From Kocuria turfanensis (GTDB lineage: Bacteria; Actinomycetota; Actinomycetes; Actinomycetales; Micrococcaceae): a stretch of DNA of 64,000 bases. This document shows positions 46,400-60,919 of the stretch, one piece after another (positions within the stretch are counted from its first letter, which is position 1; every line of letters begins with the position of its first letter). The stretch lies in the NCBI RefSeq assembly GCF_001580365.1, contig NZ_CP014480.1, forward strand, positions 3,554,289-3,618,288. Direction: 5' to 3'. Below the pieces are notes generated by a model, which was not told where the DNA came from, did not search any database, and was given only the letters and a program-made list of their open reading frames with translations. Both the position numbers and the translations under genes were made by a program.

Positions 46400-47773
46400 G
46401 TGACCGAGTCCACCCCCGAGCAGACCGCCGACCCCACCGCCGAGCACACCACCCCCAGCGGCGCCGGGCGCACCGGCGTGGCCCGGCGCGCCGTCGTCGT
46501 CGGGGCCAACCGCATCCCCTTCGCCCGCGCCCACGGCGCCTACGCCAGCGCCGGCAACCAGGACATGCTCACCGCCGCCCTCGACGGCCTGGCCGCCCGC
46601 TACGGCCTGGCCGGGGAGCGGATCGGCGAGGTGGCCGCCGGCGCCGTGCTCAAGCACCCCAAGGACTTCAACCTCACGCGCGAGTCCGTGCTCGGCTCCG
46701 TCCTGGACCCGCGCACCCCCGCCTTCGACGTGCAGCAGGCCTGTGCCACCGGCATGGAGGCCGTCTCCACCCTGGCCAACAAGATCCGGCTGGGCCAGAT
46801 CGACTCCGCGGTCGCCGGAGGCGTGGACTCCGCCTCGGACGCCCCGATCGTGGTGAGCGAGTGGCTGCGCCGGACCCTGCTCCAGCTCAACCGGGCGAAG
46901 ACCACCCAGCAGAAGCTCAAGGCCCTGGCCGCACTGCGCCCGGCCGACCTCAAGCCGGTGGCCCCCGGCACCGGGGAGCCGCGCACGGGCCTGTCCATGG
47001 GCGAGCACCAGGCGCTCACCACCGCTCGCTGGGGCATCTCCCGCGAGGCCCAGGACGAGCTCGCCGCCGCGAGCCACCGCCACCTCGCCGCCGCCTACGA
47101 CCGCGGGTTCTTCGACGACCTCGTCACCCCCTTCCGGGGGCTGTCCCGGGACAACAACCTGCGCCCGGACAGCACGGTCGAGAAGCTCGCCGGGCTCAAG
47201 CCCGTCTTCGGGAAGTCCCTCGACGCCGAGGCGACGATGACGGCCGGCAACTCCACCCCGCTCACCGACGGCGCCTCCACCGTGCTGCTCGCCTCCGAGG
47301 AGTGGGCGGCCGAGCGCTCCCTGCCCGTGCTCGCCGACATCGTGGACGTCGAGGCCGCCGCGGTCGACTTCGTGCACGGGGACGAGGGGCTGCTCATGGC
47401 CGGCGCCTACGCCGTGCCCCGGCTGCTGGCCCGCCAGGGCCTGGCCCTGGCCGACTTCGATTTCGTGGAGGTCCACGAGGCCTTCGCCGCCACCGTGCTC
47501 GCCACCCTCGCGGCGTGGGAGGACGAGCAGTTCGGCCGCGAGCGCCTCGGCCTGGCCGGCGCCTTCGGCACCGTGGACCGCAGCCGGCTCAACGTCACCG
47601 GCTCGTCGCTGGCCGCCGGGCACCCCTTCGCCGCGACCGGCGGGCGCATCGTGGGCACCCTCGCCAAGCTGCTGCGCGAGCGCGCCGACGAGACCGGGCG
47701 CCCGGCGCGCGGGCTCATCTCGGTGTGCGCCGCCGGCGGTCTGGGCGTCACCGCGGTCCTCGAAGCCCGCTGA
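46400..47773 (+). CDS. Acetyl-CoA C-acyltransferase (thiolase, FadI/FadA2-like)
   Basis: 457 residues. Acyl-accepting Cys115 in QQACATGMEAV, the VEVHEAFAATV histidine, GHPFAATGGR, and the deprotonating cysteine in SVCAAGGLG. The long form with QLNRAKTTQQKLK-type insert matches FadI-type degradative thiolases. Starts at GTG 46400 with CGAGGAG upstream. First gene of a forward operon with reductase and hydratase; in M. tuberculosis the same set is fadA2-fabG4-htdX. Confidence 0.9.
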   Translation: MTESTPEQTADPTAEHTTPSGAGRTGVARRAVVVGANRIPFARAHGAYASAGNQDMLTAALDGLAARYGLAGERIGEVAAGAVLKHPKDFNLTRESVLGSVLDPRTPAFDVQQACATGMEAVSTLANKIRLGQIDSAVAGGVDSASDAPIVVSEWLRRTLLQLNRAKTTQQKLKALAALRPADLKPVAPGTGEPRTGLSMGEHQALTTARWGISREAQDELAAASHRHLAAAYDRGFFDDLVTPFRGLSRDNNLRPDSTVEKLAGLKPVFGKSLDAEATMTAGNSTPLTDGASTVLLASEEWAAERSLPVLADIVDVEAAAVDFVHGDEGLLMAGAYAVPRLLARQGLALADFDFVEVHEAFAATVLATLAAWEDEQFGRERLGLAGAFGTVDRSRLNVTGSSLAAGHPFAATGGRIVGTLAKLLRERADETGRPARGLISVCAAGGLGVTAVLEAR

Positions 47774-47813
47774 CTCACTCCCTCCACCGACCCGCACAGC
47801 AAGGACCCACCCC

Positions 47814-49192
47814 ATGGCAGACACCTATCTCGACCTCGTCAGCTCCGCCCCCGGCGGGAAGCTCGCCCGGCAGCTCGGCCTGCCGGCCCCGGCCCGGCTG
47901 CGCCGGCACCGGCCCGGCGCCCCGCTGGTCCCGGGCCCCGTCCTCGTGCTGGGCCGCGGGGAGGAGGCCGACCGGATCGCGGCCGCCCTGCTCGGCTGGG
48001 ACCTCGACGTGCGCCGCCACCCCGAGGACGTCCACCGGTTCGGGGCGGTCGTGCTCGCTCTGACCGAGCTCGCGGAGCCGGGGGAGCTGGCCGAGCCGGC
48101 CCTCGGACTCGGCGCGGTGCTGCGCTCCCTCGCCCCCGGCGGGCGCGTGGTCACGGTGTCCCGGCCCGCACCGGGGATCGGCACGGGCGCGGCCTCGGCC
48201 ACCCCGGCGGCGGCCGAGCCGATCGCCCCGGCCGTGGCCGCGGCCCGGCAGGCGGTGGTGGGCCTGCTGCGCTCCGTGGCCCAGGAGCTGCGCGGCGGGG
48301 CGACCGCCAACGGCGTGCTGCTCGCGGAGGGCGTGGCCCCGGAGGCCCCGAGCGCGCTGGGGGCCCTGCGGTTCCTGCTCTCCGGGCGCAGCGCCTTCGT
48401 GTCCGGACAGTTCGTGACGGTCGGCGACGACGCCGGGCGGCTCCCGGCCGACTGGGAGGCCCCGCTGCGGGGCAAGGTGGCCGCCGTCACCGGCGCGGCG
48501 CGGGGCATCGGCGCCCAGATCGCCCGCACGCTCACCGAGGCCGGGGCCCGCGTCGTCGTCGTCGACGTCCCGGCCGCCGGCGAGCCCCTGGCCGCCCTGG
48601 CCAACGAGCTGCGCGCCGTGGCCCTCCAGCTCGACGTCACGGATCCGCGCGCCGGGGAGCGGATCCTCGGGCTCGCCCGGGAGCGCTTCGGGCGGCTGGA
48701 CGTGGTGGTGCACAACGCCGGGATCACCCGGGACAAGCTGCTGGCCAACATGGACGCGTCCCGCTGGTCCTCGGTGCTGGCCGTCAACCTCGAGTCCCAG
48801 CTGCGGATGAACGAGCAGCTCCTGGCCGGCGAGGGGCTCGGGGAGGCCCCGCGGATCGTCTGCCTGGCCTCCACCAGCGGGGTGGCCGGCAACCGCGGAC
48901 AGACCAACTACGCCGCCTCCAAGGCCGGGGTGATCGGGATGGTCGCGGCCACGGCACCGCTGCTCGCCGCCCGCGGCGGCACCGTCAACGCCGTGGCCCC
49001 CGGGTTCATCGAGACGGAGATGACCGCCCGGATCCCCGCCGCCCGCCGGCAGGTCGCCCGCCGGCTGAACTCCCTGCAGCAGGGCGGGCTGCCGGAGGAC
49101 GTCGCCCAGGCCGTGCTCTTCCTCGCCTCGGACGCCGCCGGCGGGGTCAACGGCCAGACGCTGCGGGTGTGCGGGCAGAACCTGGTGGGGGC

Positions 49193-49196
<4 letters not shown>
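47814..49196 (+). CDS. fabG: 3-oxoacyl reductase, high-molecular-weight FabG4 type
   Basis: 460 residues, about 200 more than usual FabG. The C-terminal half is a full SDR: TGAARGIGAQIA (about 224), NAG in HNAGITRD, Ser in ASTSG, Tyr366 and Lys370 in NYAASK. The N-terminal about 210 residues form a degenerate Rossmann-like domain seen in FabG4 (Rv0242c), which uses NADH. It likely reduces or oxidises beta-ketoacyl/hydroxyacyl-CoA in this fatty-acid pathway. AAGGA precedes the ATG. Stop overlaps the next GTG (GTGA). Confidence 0.88.
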
Positions 49197-53390
<4,194 letters not shown>

Positions 53391-53392
53391 GC

Positions 53393-54232
53393 ATGGGACG
53401 CCACGACGACGCACTGGACGGGCTCGGCCCCACCGGCGGGGAACTGGAGGAGCTGCTCGAGCTGGCCCTGGCGGCCGCCGAGGCCGGCGCCGAGGTCCTC
53501 CGGGGCCGGGACGCCGCACGGCTCGAGGTCACCGGCAAGTCGGGGGCGGGGGACTGGGTCACCCGCTTCGACGTCGCGGCCGAGCAGGCGGTGCTGCGCA
53601 CCCTGCTGGGCCGTCGCCCGCACGACACGGTGACCGGCGAGGAGTCGGGCACGCACCGGCCCGATCAGCCCTCCGGGATCCGCTGGTCGGTGGACCCGCT
53701 CGACGGCACGACGAACTTCATCCGCGGCATCGTGTACTACTGCACGTCCGTGGCCGCCGCCGACGCCGAGGGCAACTGGCTCGTGGGCGTGGTCAATGCG
53801 CCGGCCCTGCGCCGGACCTACTTCGCGGTGCGGGGCGCCGGGGCGTGGCTGGAGACGGACGGCACCACGCGCCGTCTCAGCGGGCCCGAACCCGGCCGGC
53901 CGGGGCGCATCTACGGGACCGGCTTCTCCTACGACGCCGCCCAGCGCGAACGCCAGTTCCATACTTTCTTGAGCACAATGCGGCAGTACACGGACATGCG
54001 GCGTCTGGGTTCCGCGGCGCTGGACCTGTGCATGGTGGCCGACGGCACGCTGGACGGCTACGGGGAGCAGGGCCTGCACGAGCACGACTGGGCCGCCGGC
54101 GCGCTCATCGCCGAGGAGGCCGGAGCGCTCGTCCGGCGCCCGGTGCTGCCCTCCCCGGCCGACGGCCCGGTGCCGGCCGCGGACCGTCTCGCGGCCTGGA
54201 TCACCGCACGTGAGCGCGGCATTCCCGGCTGA
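53393..54232 (+). CDS. Inositol monophosphatase family protein
   Basis: 279 residues. Metal-binding DPLDGTTNFIRG, GEESG and the C-terminal EHDWAAGALIAEEAG are the IMPase motifs. The enzyme hydrolyses inositol-1-phosphate or a related sugar phosphate. Starts 2 bp after the ligA stop, so possibly co-transcribed. A hairpin follows at 54242-54263. Confidence 0.9.
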   Translation: MGRHDDALDGLGPTGGELEELLELALAAAEAGAEVLRGRDAARLEVTGKSGAGDWVTRFDVAAEQAVLRTLLGRRPHDTVTGEESGTHRPDQPSGIRWSVDPLDGTTNFIRGIVYYCTSVAAADAEGNWLVGVVNAPALRRTYFAVRGAGAWLETDGTTRRLSGPEPGRPGRIYGTGFSYDAAQRERQFHTFLSTMRQYTDMRRLGSAALDLCMVADGTLDGYGEQGLHEHDWAAGALIAEEAGALVRRPVLPSPADGPVPAADRLAAWITARERGIPG

Positions 54233-54241
54233 GACAGGCCG

Positions 54242-54263
54242 ACCCGGCCTCCGGGGGCCGGGT
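54242..54263 (+). terminator. Hairpin terminator after the IMPase gene
   Basis: ACCCGGCC with a 6-nt loop and GGCCGGGT, 9 nt past the stop. Short but perfect. Confidence 0.6.
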
Positions 54264-54282
54264 GTGAGATGCCTCTCGTGAC

Positions 54283-55405
<1,123 letters not shown>

Positions 55406-55452
55406 TCCCTCCCGGGACCGGCACCGCGCGGCCTCGCCGCGCAGCAGCACGA

Positions 55453-55490
55453 GACGAAGGGCCCCTCCGCGTGCGGAGGGGCCCTTCGTC
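55453..55490. terminator. Perfect 17-18-bp hairpin between convergent genes
   Basis: GACGAAGGGCCCCTCCGC (55453-55470) pairs exactly with 55473-55490. Serves rpf and the convergent gene at 55535. Confidence 0.8.
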
Positions 55491-55534
55491 GCGTGGGCGG
55501 CCGGTCGCGACCGGCCGGGCGCGGCCCGAGGCGC

Positions 55535-56086
55535 TCAGAGCCACAGCCAGGGCTCGGCGGGCTCCGCCGCCACGTCCCCGAAGCTCACCGAGCGCTCGGC
55601 CCCCTTCACGCGGTACGGCTGGATGATGCGCAGGGACTCGCCCTCGCGGTGCTGGACCTCCACGGCCACCGCGGTCTGGCCCGAGCGGTCCGGCAGGGTC
55701 ACCGGGAACGCCACGCCGGCGCAGAGGATCTCGTCCCGCAGCTGCTCGGCCTTGTCCCGCAGCGCCTGCAGCGCCGCCTCGGGGGAGAGCTCCGCCACCT
55801 GCTCCGGCGGCAGGGCGTCGAGCTCGTACTCGCCGTCCTTGCGGGCGGTCACCAGGAAGGCCGGAAAGGCCCCGTGCTGCCCCAGCTGCTGCTCGGCCAC
55901 GGCCTGCACGTGCGCCATGACCGTGTCGATCGTCTCGGCGGCGTCCTTGCTGACCCGCTGGCGCCAGGCGTTGGCGGCGTCCGTGGCCGAGGCCGAGCGC
56001 GTGGTCCTCCCGGGCCGGGCGCCGGCGGGGCGGTCCTTCTTGGCGCCACGGGCCTTCTTCGTGCGGGCGGGGGTGCTCTTGGCCAT
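55535..56086 (-). CDS. Hypothetical protein with basic N-terminus
   Basis: 183 residues, no family recognised. The first about 40 residues are Lys/Arg/Ala rich (MAKSTPARTKKARGAKKDRP), like a nucleic-acid-binding or disordered tail. The remainder is mixed alpha/beta with WRQRVSKDAAETIDTVMAHV, YELDALPPEQVAELSPEAAL and an ending EPAEPWLWL. No signal or membrane segment. ATG 56086 with AGGAG nine bases upstream. Convergent with rpf, divergent to gatC. Confidence 0.7.
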   Translation of the reverse strand: MAKSTPARTKKARGAKKDRPAGARPGRTTRSASATDAANAWRQRVSKDAAETIDTVMAHVQAVAEQQLGQHGAFPAFLVTARKDGEYELDALPPEQVAELSPEAALQALRDKAEQLRDEILCAGVAFPVTLPDRSGQTAVAVEVQHREGESLRIIQPYRVKGAERSVSFGDVAAEPAEPWLWL

Positions 56087-56222
56087 GTCCGGGTGCTCCT
56101 GTGTGGTGGGTGGGCGTGCCTCCAGGGTATGCCCCCGCACCGGCGCCTCCGTCCGCGCGGGCGGTGGGGCCCGCGCGGCTAGACTGGACCGGAAACCACC
56201 CCGACCACAAGGAGGAGTGCGC

Positions 56223-56519
56223 ATGTCTGCGATCACCCGCGAGCAGGTCGCCCACCTGGCGAAGCTCGCGCACATCGAGATGACCGAGGAGGAGCTGCGG
56301 TCCATGGCCACGGAGCTGGACCTCGTCGTCGACTCGGTCGCGTCCGTCAGCGAGGCCGCCGGCCCGGACGTCCCCGCCACGAGCCACCCGATCCCGCTGC
56401 AGAACGTCTTCCGGGAGGACGTCGTGGGCGAGACCCTCACCGCCGAGGAGTCGCTCAGCAACGCCCCCGACGCCGCCGAGGGCAAGTTCAAGGTGCCCGC
56501 GATCCTGGACGAGGAGTAG
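56223..56519 (+). CDS. gatC: Asp-tRNA(Asn)/Glu-tRNA(Gln) amidotransferase subunit C
   Basis: 98 residues: [21 protein letters not shown] and the C-terminal [13 protein letters not shown] typical of GatC, which clamps GatA and GatB. A -10-like TAGACT lies at 56180-56185, and AAGGAGG precedes the ATG. First gene of gatCAB. Confidence 0.93.
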   Translation: MSAITREQVAHLAKLAHIEMTEEELRSMATELDLVVDSVASVSEAAGPDVPATSHPIPLQNVFREDVVGETLTAEESLSNAPDAAEGKFKVPAILDEE

Positions 56520-56523
56520 CCGC

Positions 56524-58161
56524 ATGACGACCACCGGTACCCCCCAGGGCGTCGCCGGCCTCTCGGCCGCCGAGCTCGCCCAGCAGCTCGCCGCCGGCGA
56601 GGTCAGCTCCGTGGAGGCCGTCCAGGCGCACCTGGACCGCATCCGGGACACCGACGGCGCCCCCGTCGACCCCGCCGACCGCAGCCGCGGCAAGAGCGGG
56701 CTCAACGCTTTCCTGCACGTGAACACCGAGGAGGCCCTGTCCGTGGCCGCCGAGGTGGACGCCGCCCGCGCCCGCGGCGAGGAGCTGCCCGAGCTGGCCG
56801 GCGTGCCGATCGCGGTCAAGGACCTCATCGTCACCAAGGGCCAGCCCACCACCGCGGCCTCCCGGATGCTCGAGGGCTGGATGAGCCCCTACGACGCCAC
56901 CGTGACCCGCCGGCTGCGCGCGGCGCGGATGCCCGTGCTCGGCAAGACGAACCTGGACGAGTTCGCGATGGGCTCCTCCAACGAGCACTCCGCGTTCGGC
57001 GACACCCGCAACCCGTGGGACCTCGCCCGGATCCCCGGGGGCTCCGGCGGCGGTTCCGCCGCGGCCGTCACCGCCTTCCAGGCGCCCCTGGCCCTGGGCA
57101 CCGACACCGGCGGGTCCATCCGCCAGCCGGCGGCCCTGACCGGCTCGGTGGGCGTGAAGCCGACCTACGGCGGGGTCTCCCGCTACGGCGTGATCGCCAT
57201 GGCCTCCTCCCTGGACCAGGTGGGCCCGGTCGCCCGCACGGTGCTCGACGCCGCGCTGCTGCACGAGGTGGTGGGCGGGCACGACCCGCAGGACTCCACC
57301 TCGCTGCCGGGCCCGGTCGGGCCCCTCGCCGCCCAGGCCCGGGCCGGCGCCGCCGAGGGCGGGCTGAAGGGCCTGCGCGTGGGCGTGGTCCGGGAGCTCA
57401 CGGGCGAGGGCTTCCAGCCCGGGGTCCAGCAGCGCTTCGGCGAGGCCGTGGAGCTGCTGCGCTCGGCCGGCGCCGAGATCGTGGAGGTCTCCACCCCGAA
57501 CTTCCGCTACGCCCTGGGGGCCTACTACCTGATCATGTCCTCGGAGGTCTCCTCGAACCTCGCCAAGTACGACGGCGTGCGCTTCGGCCACCGCGTGCTG
57601 CCCGAGGACGGGCCGCTGACCATCGAGCGGGTGATGGGCGCCACCCGGGCGGCCGGCTTCGGCGCGGAGGTCAAGCGGCGCATCATCCTGGGCACCTACG
57701 CCCTGTCCGCCGGCTACTACGACGCCTACTACGGCTCGGCGCAGAAGGTCCGCACCCTGGTGCAGCGCGACTTCGCCGCCGCCTTCGAGCAGGTGGACGT
57801 GCTCGTCTCCCCGACGGCGCCGACCACGGCCTTCGAGCGCGGCGCCGTGGACGAGTCCGCGGACCCCATGCAGATGTACCTCAACGACATCGCGACCATC
57901 CCCACCAACCTGGCCGGCGTGCCCGCGATCTCCGTTCCCGGCGGTCTCGCCCCCGAGGACGGGCTGCCCGTGGGCATCCAGTTCATGGCCCCGGCCCGGG
58001 AGGACGCCCGGCTCTACCGCGCCGGCGCCGGCCTGGAGGCCCTGCTCGCCGACCGCTGGGGCGGGCCCCTGTGGAAGGACCTGCCGGACACCGCCGCGCT
58101 GGTCCGGGACCTGGCCGCCGAGTCCACCCTGTCCGCACCCGTCCGGGGAGGAGCCCGCTGA
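56524..58161 (+). CDS. gatA: Amidotransferase subunit A (amidase)
   Basis: 545 residues. Amidase signature triad Lys99 (VAVKDLI-like), cis-Ser174 ([10 protein letters not shown]) and nucleophile Ser198 ([12 protein letters not shown]) with the spacing of GatA. It releases ammonia from glutamine for GatB. Starts 4 bp after gatC; stop and gatB start share one base (TGATG). Confidence 0.95.
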   Translation: MTTTGTPQGVAGLSAAELAQQLAAGEVSSVEAVQAHLDRIRDTDGAPVDPADRSRGKSGLNAFLHVNTEEALSVAAEVDAARARGEELPELAGVPIAVKDLIVTKGQPTTAASRMLEGWMSPYDATVTRRLRAARMPVLGKTNLDEFAMGSSNEHSAFGDTRNPWDLARIPGGSGGGSAAAVTAFQAPLALGTDTGGSIRQPAALTGSVGVKPTYGGVSRYGVIAMASSLDQVGPVARTVLDAALLHEVVGGHDPQDSTSLPGPVGPLAAQARAGAAEGGLKGLRVGVVRELTGEGFQPGVQQRFGEAVELLRSAGAEIVEVSTPNFRYALGAYYLIMSSEVSSNLAKYDGVRFGHRVLPEDGPLTIERVMGATRAAGFGAEVKRRIILGTYALSAGYYDAYYGSAQKVRTLVQRDFAAAFEQVDVLVSPTAPTTAFERGAVDESADPMQMYLNDIATIPTNLAGVPAISVPGGLAPEDGLPVGIQFMAPAREDARLYRAGAGLEALLADRWGGPLWKDLPDTAALVRDLAAESTLSAPVRGGAR

Positions 58162-59615
58162 TGACCCAGACCACCGAAGAGGTCCTGTCCTTCGACGAGG
58201 CCATGGAGAAGTACGACCCCGTCCTCGGCTTCGAGGTCCACGTGGAGCTGAACACGCGGACCAAGATGTTCGACGCCGCCCCCAACGTCTTCGGCGACGA
58301 GCCGAACACCAACGTCACCCCCGTCTCCCTAGGCCTGCCCGGGGTGCTGCCGGTGGTCAACCGGGTGGCCGTGGAGTCGGCGATCAAGCTCGGCCTGGCC
58401 CTGGGCTGCGAGATCCGCCCGGTGTCCCACTTCGCCCGGAAGAACTACTTCTACCCGGACACCCCGAAGAACTTCCAGACCTCCCAGTACGACGAGCCGA
58501 TCGCCGAGAACGGCTCCGTCGACGTGGAGCTGGAGGACGGGACGGTGTTCACCGTCGAGATCGAGCGCGCCCACATGGAGGAGGACGCCGGCAAGCTCAC
58601 CCACATGGGCGGGGCCGCCGGCCGCATCCAGGGCGCCGACTTCTCCCTGGTGGACTACAACCGCGCCGGGGTGCCGCTGATCGAGATCGTGACCAAGCCG
58701 ATCGTGGGCGCCGGTTCCCGGGCCCCCGAGCTGGCGCGCGCCTACGTGACCGTCATCCGCGAGATCGTCAAGAACCTCGGCATCTCGGACGCCCGGATGG
58801 AGCGCGGCAACGTCCGGTGCGACGCCAACGTGTCCCTCATGCCCAAGGGCGCGTCCACATTCGGCACCCGCTCCGAGACGAAGAACGTGAACTCCCTGCG
58901 CGCGGTCGAGCGCGCCGTGCGCTTCGAGATCCAGCGGCACGCCGCCGTCCTCGACGCCGGCGGGACGATCGTGCAGGAGACCCGCCACTGGCACGAGGAC
59001 ACCCGCTCCACCACCAGCGGGCGGCCGAAGTCCGACGCCGACGACTACCGCTACTTCCCCGAGCCGGACCTCGTGCCGGTCGTGACGGACGAGGCGTGGA
59101 TCGAGCGGCTGCGGGCGGAGCTGCCCGAGCCCCCGGCCGAGCGCCGCAAGCGGCTGAAGGCCGCCTGGGGGTTCTCGGACGAGGAGTTCCGCGACGTCGT
59201 CAACGCGGGGGTCCTCGACGAGATCGAGCAGACCGTCGCGGCCGGGGCGGCCCCGGCCGCGGCCCGCAAGTGGTGGATGGGCGAGATCGCCCGCCTGGCC
59301 AAGCAGCGGGAGGTCGAGATCGCGGAGCTGGGCGTCACCCCGCAGCACGTCGTCGAGCTCGACGGGCTCATCGGCGCCGGCAAGATCAACGACAAGCTGG
59401 CCAAGAAGGTCCTCGCCCACGTCCTGGAGGGGGAGGGCTCCCCGGCCGAGGTCGTCGAGCAGCGCGGTCTGGCGGTCGTCTCCGACGACAGCGTCCTCAC
59501 CGCGGCGATCGACGACGCCATGGCGCAGATGCCCGACGTCGTCGCGAAGGTCCGGGCCGGCAAGGTGCAGGCCGTGGGCGCGCTCATCGGCCCGGTCATG
59601 AAGGCCACCCGCGGC
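58161..59615 (+). CDS. gatB: Amidotransferase subunit B, 3' end disrupted
   Basis: The first 485 codons are a normal GatB: GFEVHVELNTRTKMF, ARKNYFYPDTPKNFQTSQYD, ERGNVRCDANVS and the tail-domain KWWMGEIARLAKQ, ending PVMKATRG. GatB proteins then normally have about 16 more residues (QADxxRVRELxL type) and a stop. Here the frame continues PSAFPPGVAPR without homology and has no stop until 61103, overlapping the next gene in another frame; the other two forward frames give no early stop either. The end coordinate given is the last conserved codon. Either a real deletion or an assembly fault. The tail domain contributes to tRNA binding, so some loss of function is possible. Confidence 0.8.
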
Positions 59616-59700
59616 CCCTCGGCCTTTCCGCCCGGAGTCGCCCCTCGGCCGGCTCCGCGGGGAGGAGCACGGTCACCGGGCGGCGTGCGAGCATGGGCGG
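59616..59700 (+). other. Probable deletion junction after gatB
   Basis: The bases from 59616, CCCTCGGCCTTTCCG, look like the descending arm and short T run of a terminator whose ascending arm is missing. CCCCTCGGCC is repeated at 59615-59624 and 59641-59650. Consistent with loss of the gatB end plus half a hairpin. Confidence 0.45.
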
Positions 59701-60828
59701 ATGGACCCCGTGCAGGACGTGCTCATCATCGGCGGCGGCATCGCCGGACTCTCCCTGGCCTCCGCCCTGGCCGACCGGCGGGGCAGCGGCACCGGGATCG
59801 TGCTCGCCGAGGCCGAGCCGGCCCTGGCCCACCACACCTCCGGGCGCTCGGCCGAGCAGCTCATCCCCAGCTACGGTCCCGCACCGGTGCGGGAGCTCAC
59901 CGCCGCCACCGTGGCCGGGCTGCTGGAACCGCGCCCCGCCCCGCCCCGGCCCTTGGCCTGGCCCAGCAGCATGGTGCTCGTGGGCACCGCGGCCGGGCTG
60001 CGCGCGGAGGCCGCCCCGGGTCTGCAGGAGCTCTCCCGCCCGGCCCTGGTGGAGCTGTGCCCCGAACTGGCCTGCTCCCCGCCGGAGGAGGTGGCGGGCG
60101 GGCTGCTCGACGACACCTCGGTGCGCACCGACGCCGGCGCCCTCGTGGCCTGGCACCGGGCGCGCGCGGCGGCGGCCGGGGTGCGGATCCTCACCGCGGC
60201 CCCGGTCACGGCGGCCGCACCCGACGGCGAGGGCTGGCGCGCCGCGGCCGGTGCGCAGCAGGTCCGCGCCCGCCGCGTCGTCGTGGCCGCGGGCGCCTGG
60301 GCGGACGAGGTGGCGGGCCGGTTCGGCGCCGCCCCGCTCGGGCTGCGCCCGCTGCGGCGCACCGCGGCCCTCGTCCGTCTCGCCAGGCCCCTGGCCCCGG
60401 ACCACCCCATGGTCGTCGCCGCGGACTCCGGCTGGTACTACCGGCGGGCCGGGGACGGGGCCCTGGTCTCCCCGTCCGAGGCGGTGCCGAGCGAGCCCTG
60501 CGACGCGCAGCCGGTGCGCGAGGACGTCGAGGACCTCGTGGCCCGGCTCAACGCCGTGACGTCCCTGGGCGCCACCGGGATCGAGCGGGCCTGGACCGGG
60601 CTGCGCACCGAGTCCCCGGACGGCGTGCCGGTGTGCGGGTTCGACCCGGAGGTGCCGGGGCTGCTCTGGCTGGCCGGCCAGTCCGGCTACGGCTTCCAGA
60701 CGAGCACGGCCATGGCCCGCGCCGCCGCGGACCTGCTCGTGGACGGCGCGGTGGGCCCGTGGTGCTCCCGGGAGACCGCCGCCGCGCTCGACCCGGTGCG
60801 CTTCCGCAGCCAGCACCCGGCCTCCTGA
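59701..60828 (+). CDS. FAD-dependent DAO-family oxidoreductase
   Basis: 375 residues. Dinucleotide motif DVLIIGGGIAGLSLASALAD at 6-25, RRVVVAAGAWADEVAG, WTGLRTESPDGVPVCG and the C-terminal GYGFQTSTAMARAAADLL fit the glycine/D-amino-acid oxidase (DadA/ThiO) fold. The substrate is not readable. The start ATG has only a weak GAGCAT -10-like box six bases upstream and no ribosome site; the gatB reading frame runs over it in another phase. No partner gene is near. Confidence 0.85.
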   Translation: MDPVQDVLIIGGGIAGLSLASALADRRGSGTGIVLAEAEPALAHHTSGRSAEQLIPSYGPAPVRELTAATVAGLLEPRPAPPRPLAWPSSMVLVGTAAGLRAEAAPGLQELSRPALVELCPELACSPPEEVAGGLLDDTSVRTDAGALVAWHRARAAAAGVRILTAAPVTAAAPDGEGWRAAAGAQQVRARRVVVAAGAWADEVAGRFGAAPLGLRPLRRTAALVRLARPLAPDHPMVVAADSGWYYRRAGDGALVSPSEAVPSEPCDAQPVREDVEDLVARLNAVTSLGATGIERAWTGLRTESPDGVPVCGFDPEVPGLLWLAGQSGYGFQTSTAMARAAADLLVDGAVGPWCSRETAAALDPVRFRSQHPAS

Positions 60829-60834
60829 CCCCGG

Positions 60835-60890
60835 CCCCTCGGGCGGCACGCTCCGCGGGCCCGAGGGGCGCGGAGCGTGCCGCCCGGGGG
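60835..60890. terminator. Hairpin terminator between convergent genes
   Basis: Arms 60835-60857 and 60869-60890 pair over 22-23 bp with one mismatch, between the oxidoreductase and the S9 peptidase. Confidence 0.75.
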
Positions 60891-60919
60891 CGCGGGCAGC
60901 CGGCTCCCGCGCCGTCGGC